From Dimorphilus gyrociliatus (Eukaryota; Annelida; Polychaeta; Dinophilidae), in contig CAJFCJ010000233.1 of assembly GCA_904063045.1 (NCBI GenBank), positions 28,365 through 57,901 of the forward strand: 29,537 nucleotides of DNA, in the 5' to 3' direction. This document shows, piece by piece, positions 27,854 to 29,537 of the stretch (the stretch's first letter is position 1; each line of letters starts with the position of its first letter). Below the pieces are notes generated by a model, which was given only the letters and a program-made list of their open reading frames with translations, was not told where the DNA came from and searched no databases. A program made the position numbers and the translations under genes.

Positions 27854-29537
27854 TTACATGCAAGACCTCCTTACAATGTAAATAAATTAAAAAGTTCCTC
27901 TCCTCTCGATATTACTACCTAAAAGCAGAAACGGACTCATAATATAATTTGTAATTTTTCATACAGTCTAAAAAAGTATATTCTGAGAATGAGGTTAAAT
28001 TAATACACTATTGAAGGAAGTCCACAAATATTATCTGTTTAAAAATGGAGGTAAAGGACATACTTTTTGAATAGCAAATCTAATGAATTCAATGTTTATT
28101 GTATATAATAATTAATTCTATCATAATTAAATATGAGTATAATATAAACAGATTTATATTCTTGGGTTATAAGAAATTCTAGGAATAAACACTTGTTGTA
28201 TCTATTTATAAAATAAATAAAGAATAAAATAGACTCTCAAAGCTTTATTAAATAGAAAATTAACTTGAAGATTCAATATAAATTAGTTAATATAGGCTGC
28301 AACCAAGCCAAAAAGGCTTAATGTCCTTTAGAACGTCGTTTAAATATTATAAAATCTACTTCAGATATAGAAAAAATTGAATTAAATTTTCGTAATTGAT
28401 TTAATTTCACGAAGTATACAATAGACAGTTCAGTATCGTATTAACATATATTTTTATCAATAAAATAAACGGTCCTTTTTCCACATCTATAATAATGAAA
28501 ACAGTCTTTCAAAGAAATAGCATTTATGGGGGAGGGGGGAATTGCGTACACAACACTTATTTAAGTTCTATATATAAATAGCAAGGGGTCTAAAATAATA
28601 CAAGAAAAAAACATACACGCATTAGTAAGTAATTAAACAACTAGAACATTCCAATGCAGAGTTATATTCCACCCAGTTTGTATAAAACAATAGAAAATAT
28701 ATGCATGGTTATAACTTAATCTTAAAATATCCCATTGTATTACTATATACAATCCTTGAAGTCCTCCTGGTTTTTATAAACCTCTTAAATGTTTAAATTA
28801 AAAATGCCTGTAATATTAACGTATAATATTATACTAATTTCAAATAAGTCTTCTAAAGGTCGGCTTTTTTCTAGAATATTAGGAAGGTTAATAATAATTT
28901 TATAATATACGAGATGTTTAACTACAGAGGATATCCGCGTTTTTTAATTTATTTGAGTCAAGAATATACATTTTTTAGCTTTATTATGAACTTTTAATAA
29001 AAATACAATCAAATCTCTACAATGTAAATATTCACTCATAAAAAAAAGAAATTAAATCTTAATCAAAGGTATTTTATATTACTCTTTTCTCCTCTCTTCT
29101 CTTCTTTTGTCGTTTTTCAGTCTTATTAAGTCTACTTTTTCCTTGAATTGATGAAAATTATTTTTTTTTTAGTTGTCAGTTCATCTCAATGGAACTCAAT
29201 ACCTTTTAGGTAAGCTTCTTTGTATGAACACACCTTCCCTTAATAATTTAATTCATTTGACTTTCTTCATATCAATATTAACTTTGTAACTCTCTGTTTA
29301 AAGTTTATAAAGAGAAGATCTGAAAAAATCTAATTTTTTCTCCTATATTATTTTAAGAAGCTGTGAACATCCATATTAGAGAACTCTGACTGTATAAGCA
29401 CTTATATAAAATAATGAAAAATTTTATAACTTTTAAAAGCAAAAAGATCACTTATTTTGAATGGGATGTTTCTATCTAGAACACGCTTCTTTTGATTAAT
29501 AATTAGGGTGTTAGGCTTATGTTATAAGAGACATTGG
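27854..29537. other. Gene-free AT-rich right edge
   Basis: No open frame, RNA gene or repeat could be supported. A G-rich patch near 28529-28540 and a CT-rich patch near 29080-29120 are the only compositional oddities. Confidence 0.5.

Noticed and set aside
27962-27980. A solo Tc1 end (ACAGTCTAAAAAAGT)
   Set aside because: Only about 15 bases resemble the element 2 end, the GTGAACAAG core is absent and no partner end is found.
1-29537. CRISPR array, prophage or bacterial operon
   Set aside because: No regularly spaced identical repeats, no ribosome-binding sites and only eukaryotic-type genes and transposons.

Overview
The window is strongly A+T-rich eukaryotic DNA with few genes and many transposon remains. 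It most likely comes from a microsporidian with an expanded, transposon-rich genome. The reasons are the small single-exon genes, a short protein whose only recognisable part is a homeodomain, a shortened and divergent adaptor-complex mu subunit, a leucine-rich-repeat relic, and a CCC (or CCTT) motif a few bases upstream of several start codons, as described for microsporidian genes. No tRNA, rRNA or bacterial-type signal was recognised. A run of 511 Ns (15304-15814) is an assembly gap.

Host-type genes: a 3' gene fragment at the left edge (1-142, +); a homeodomain protein (1553-2152, -); a RhoGAP-domain gene (10014-11536, +) whose main open frame is 10317-11450 but whose coding signal continues on both sides through frame breaks; an LRR pseudogene (14869-15303, +); an adaptor-complex mu subunit (23132-24124, +); and two tandem copies of a multi-pass membrane protein. 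One membrane copy is mostly open (24605-25557) and one is broken (27181-27853), with a Tc1 transposon inserted between them.

Mobile DNA: three Merlin (IS1016/ISXO2-like DDE) elements, each with GG-starting terminal inverted repeats and an exact 8-bp target duplication (235-1388, 17764-18749 and a deleted derivative 20122-20538); two Tc1-type DD34E elements (4902-6382 and 25749-27180) that start CAGT, are flanked by TA, and have a second copy of the terminal motif about 170 bp inside each end (an IR/DR layout, with one eroded inner copy); a decayed MULE (11837-13283, -); a decayed IS630/Tc1-like transposase (about 13330-14240, -); and a decayed retroviral-type integrase (about 21320-22110, -).

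The most interesting signal is in the transposase genes. In the first Tc1 and the first Merlin the reading frame is intact except for stop codons, and each of these stops sits where the family, or the sister copy in this window, has tryptophan. In the second Tc1 two further stops have the same position class. The five events are two TGA and three TAG codons, each one G-to-A change from TGG. At one of them the same codon is a stop in both Tc1 copies, TAG in one and TGA in the other. Biased G-to-A decay is the simplest reading. Stop-codon readthrough or A-to-I editing of UAG/UGA back to a tryptophan codon is the exciting alternative and can be tested with RNA data.
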